Assembly (NCBI RefSeq): GCF_028476545.1
Contig: NW_026732534.1
Location: 335,501 to 399,500, forward strand
Length of the DNA stretch: 64,000 nucleotides
Origin: Physella acuta
Lineage: Eukaryota > Mollusca > Gastropoda > Physidae
Reading direction: 5' to 3'
Position 1 is the stretch's first letter. The number at the start of each line of letters is the position of its first letter. Position numbers and translations under genes: made by a program. The notes under the pieces were generated by a model that searched no databases, had not been told where the DNA came from, and saw only the letters and a list, made by a program, of their open reading frames with translations. Below are positions 62,795 through 64,000 of this stretch, one piece after another.

Positions 62795-63984
62795 TTATGA
62801 TACGGAGGCCAGATAATCTTTAATCTCTGACGGAGATAGGCGCCTGAAACCATTGACGTCACAGATCCCTATCTCAATGTTGTCCTCTGTCATCTGGCCC
62901 TCAAAGCTCTCTTTCAGTGTTAAGATGGCGGTGTGGACTGCATCCTCAAGTTCAAGGTTATCACTGTACCTGTTGATGAATTAAAAAAAATATATAAGTA
63001 AACAGTGGGGAATAAAACGGAAGTTGAAAAAAGTATGTTAAATTGGTAAATATGATGAATAGGGGAGTTTAGAAAAATATTCCATCTGTAATGAAAGTAA
63101 GTCAAATTTACGTTTAAGTAAAGATTTAAAAACAATGTATAATGCTTTCATGATATCATAAACATTGCGACTAAAGAAAACGCTGTTACCTTTTTTCTAA
63201 GAAAGTTTTTCCATTGACGTGGTTTCTTCCCATGGCTGTAGCTTTCCATGCAAAATGTGCACCCTGCAGAAAAAGACAGTTAATAAAAAATGCACTTTCC
63301 ATTTTGAATCATTATACTGCAAATGTCATCACCTATGTTCAAGTTCAAAGAATAAATTACAACTTTGGCCTCAGTAAGGTCTATTTATAAAAAATAAATG
63401 AAATATCAAACTTGTTATACATGTTCTTAATCATAAATATAGCCCAAGCAAAACATAAAATATTTTAAACAAATGTAAAAAACATAATTTAGTCATGTAA
63501 GAACCATTCTATAGAAAAATTCTAATGAACAGAGAAAAGATACTTACAGAGGGATCACACTGATAGAGGTAAGGTTTAGCTTCATCATGGTTCCACCCTG
63601 CTAACAACAGAGATACACCAAACGGCCTCACACCACTGTCATAAGTTAAAAATAAAACAACCAGTTATTAAAATAAGATTTATCAGTAGATTTAACAGTA
63701 AAATATATAAAAAAGCAAACAGAAACATTAAAATGATCAACAGAGATATGCTAAAATGGCTAAAATTAGCATACAAAATAAACATATTTTTTAATAACAT
63801 CTGCAATTACTTCCTGAAGATACTTTGGTCAACAAAACATGCTAGAAGAGACAATATTTACCCAGATTGTGTGAATTCTTGCATGACATTAGCCACTTTC
63901 TGAACAAGCTGGTCTACTGGTATTTGTTCTTGGTAGGTCAAAAAATATTGTGAGGCTAACTTCCTGGCTCTTCGTGTCAAGACC
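62795..63984 (-). CDS. Proteasome subunit alpha type-2, C-terminal 152 residues (four exons)
   Basis: Alpha-ring subunit of the 20S proteasome, cytosol and nucleus. Minus-strand exons: 63984-63862, 63635-63548, 63263-63190, 62969-62795 (stop TAA 62797-62795), all GT-AG and in one frame; 459 bases plus one base of a split codon. The product reads [20 protein letters not shown] at the left, includes [60 protein letters not shown] and ends [18 protein letters not shown]. This matches the C-terminal two thirds of animal PSMA2 (human 234 residues) almost throughout. The GVRPFGV and AMG motifs of the alpha-subunit fold are intact. A two-residue longer turn ([12 protein letters not shown]) is the main difference I notice from the human protein. 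The N-terminal exons lie beyond the right edge. Constitutive housekeeping gene; regulation not visible. Confidence 0.96.
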
Positions 63985-64000
63985 CTGACAACAAAAACAT

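Overview
The window is animal nuclear DNA: AT-rich, with intron-split genes, GT-AG splice sites, many short interspersed repeats and long (TA)n arrays. The host proteins read as a lophotrochozoan invertebrate. The repeat style (tRNA-headed SINEs, short C/G-homopolymer hAT-type elements, CRE-ended MITEs) suggests a gastropod mollusc. The species assignment is inference; no marker here fixes it.

Layout. (1) About 447-11250, plus strand: the 3' part of a gene I do not recognise. A 171-bp exon (447-617) ends in phase 0. It can join either of two phase-0 terminal systems. One is a single 1.28-kb exon (1872-3155) coding an acidic/basic phospho-type tail. The other is a 66-bp exon (7756-7821) plus a 2.16-kb exon (9085-11247) coding an R/E/D/S-rich region and about eleven copies of a 13-residue Ser-Pro/Thr-Pro repeat. 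(2) 11.3-21.0 kb: gene-free and repeat-rich. It holds a 3.1-kb hAT-bounded island with a perfect 8-bp target duplication. (3) 21090-37956, plus strand: a complete 18-exon gene for the mitochondrial calcium-regulated aspartate/glutamate carrier (aralar/citrin, SLC25A12/13 family), 701 residues, with its 3' UTR to about 40.45 kb. (4) 41340-43899, minus strand: a two-exon coding gene of 412 residues that I do not recognise (coiled-coil start, three PKA-type sites), possibly with a non-coding first exon near 54.9 kb. (5) 44-62 kb: no gene seen beyond that candidate exon; minisatellites, (TA)n arrays, SINEs and hAT-type elements. (6) 62795-63984, minus strand: the last four exons of proteasome subunit alpha 2 (PSMA2), running off the right edge.

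The host genes do not form a pathway. Aralar works in the mitochondrial inner membrane (malate-aspartate shuttle) and PSMA2 in the 20S proteasome; the other two products look like low-complexity phosphoproteins. The most distinctive content is the mobile-element layer. At least four families of short, transposase-less elements with hAT-like 8-bp target duplications occur here, and two carry C or G homopolymer blocks. Several are nested in older SINEs, so their order of arrival can be read. No bacterial-type defence or CRISPR system is present, and I saw no retroviral or LTR element.
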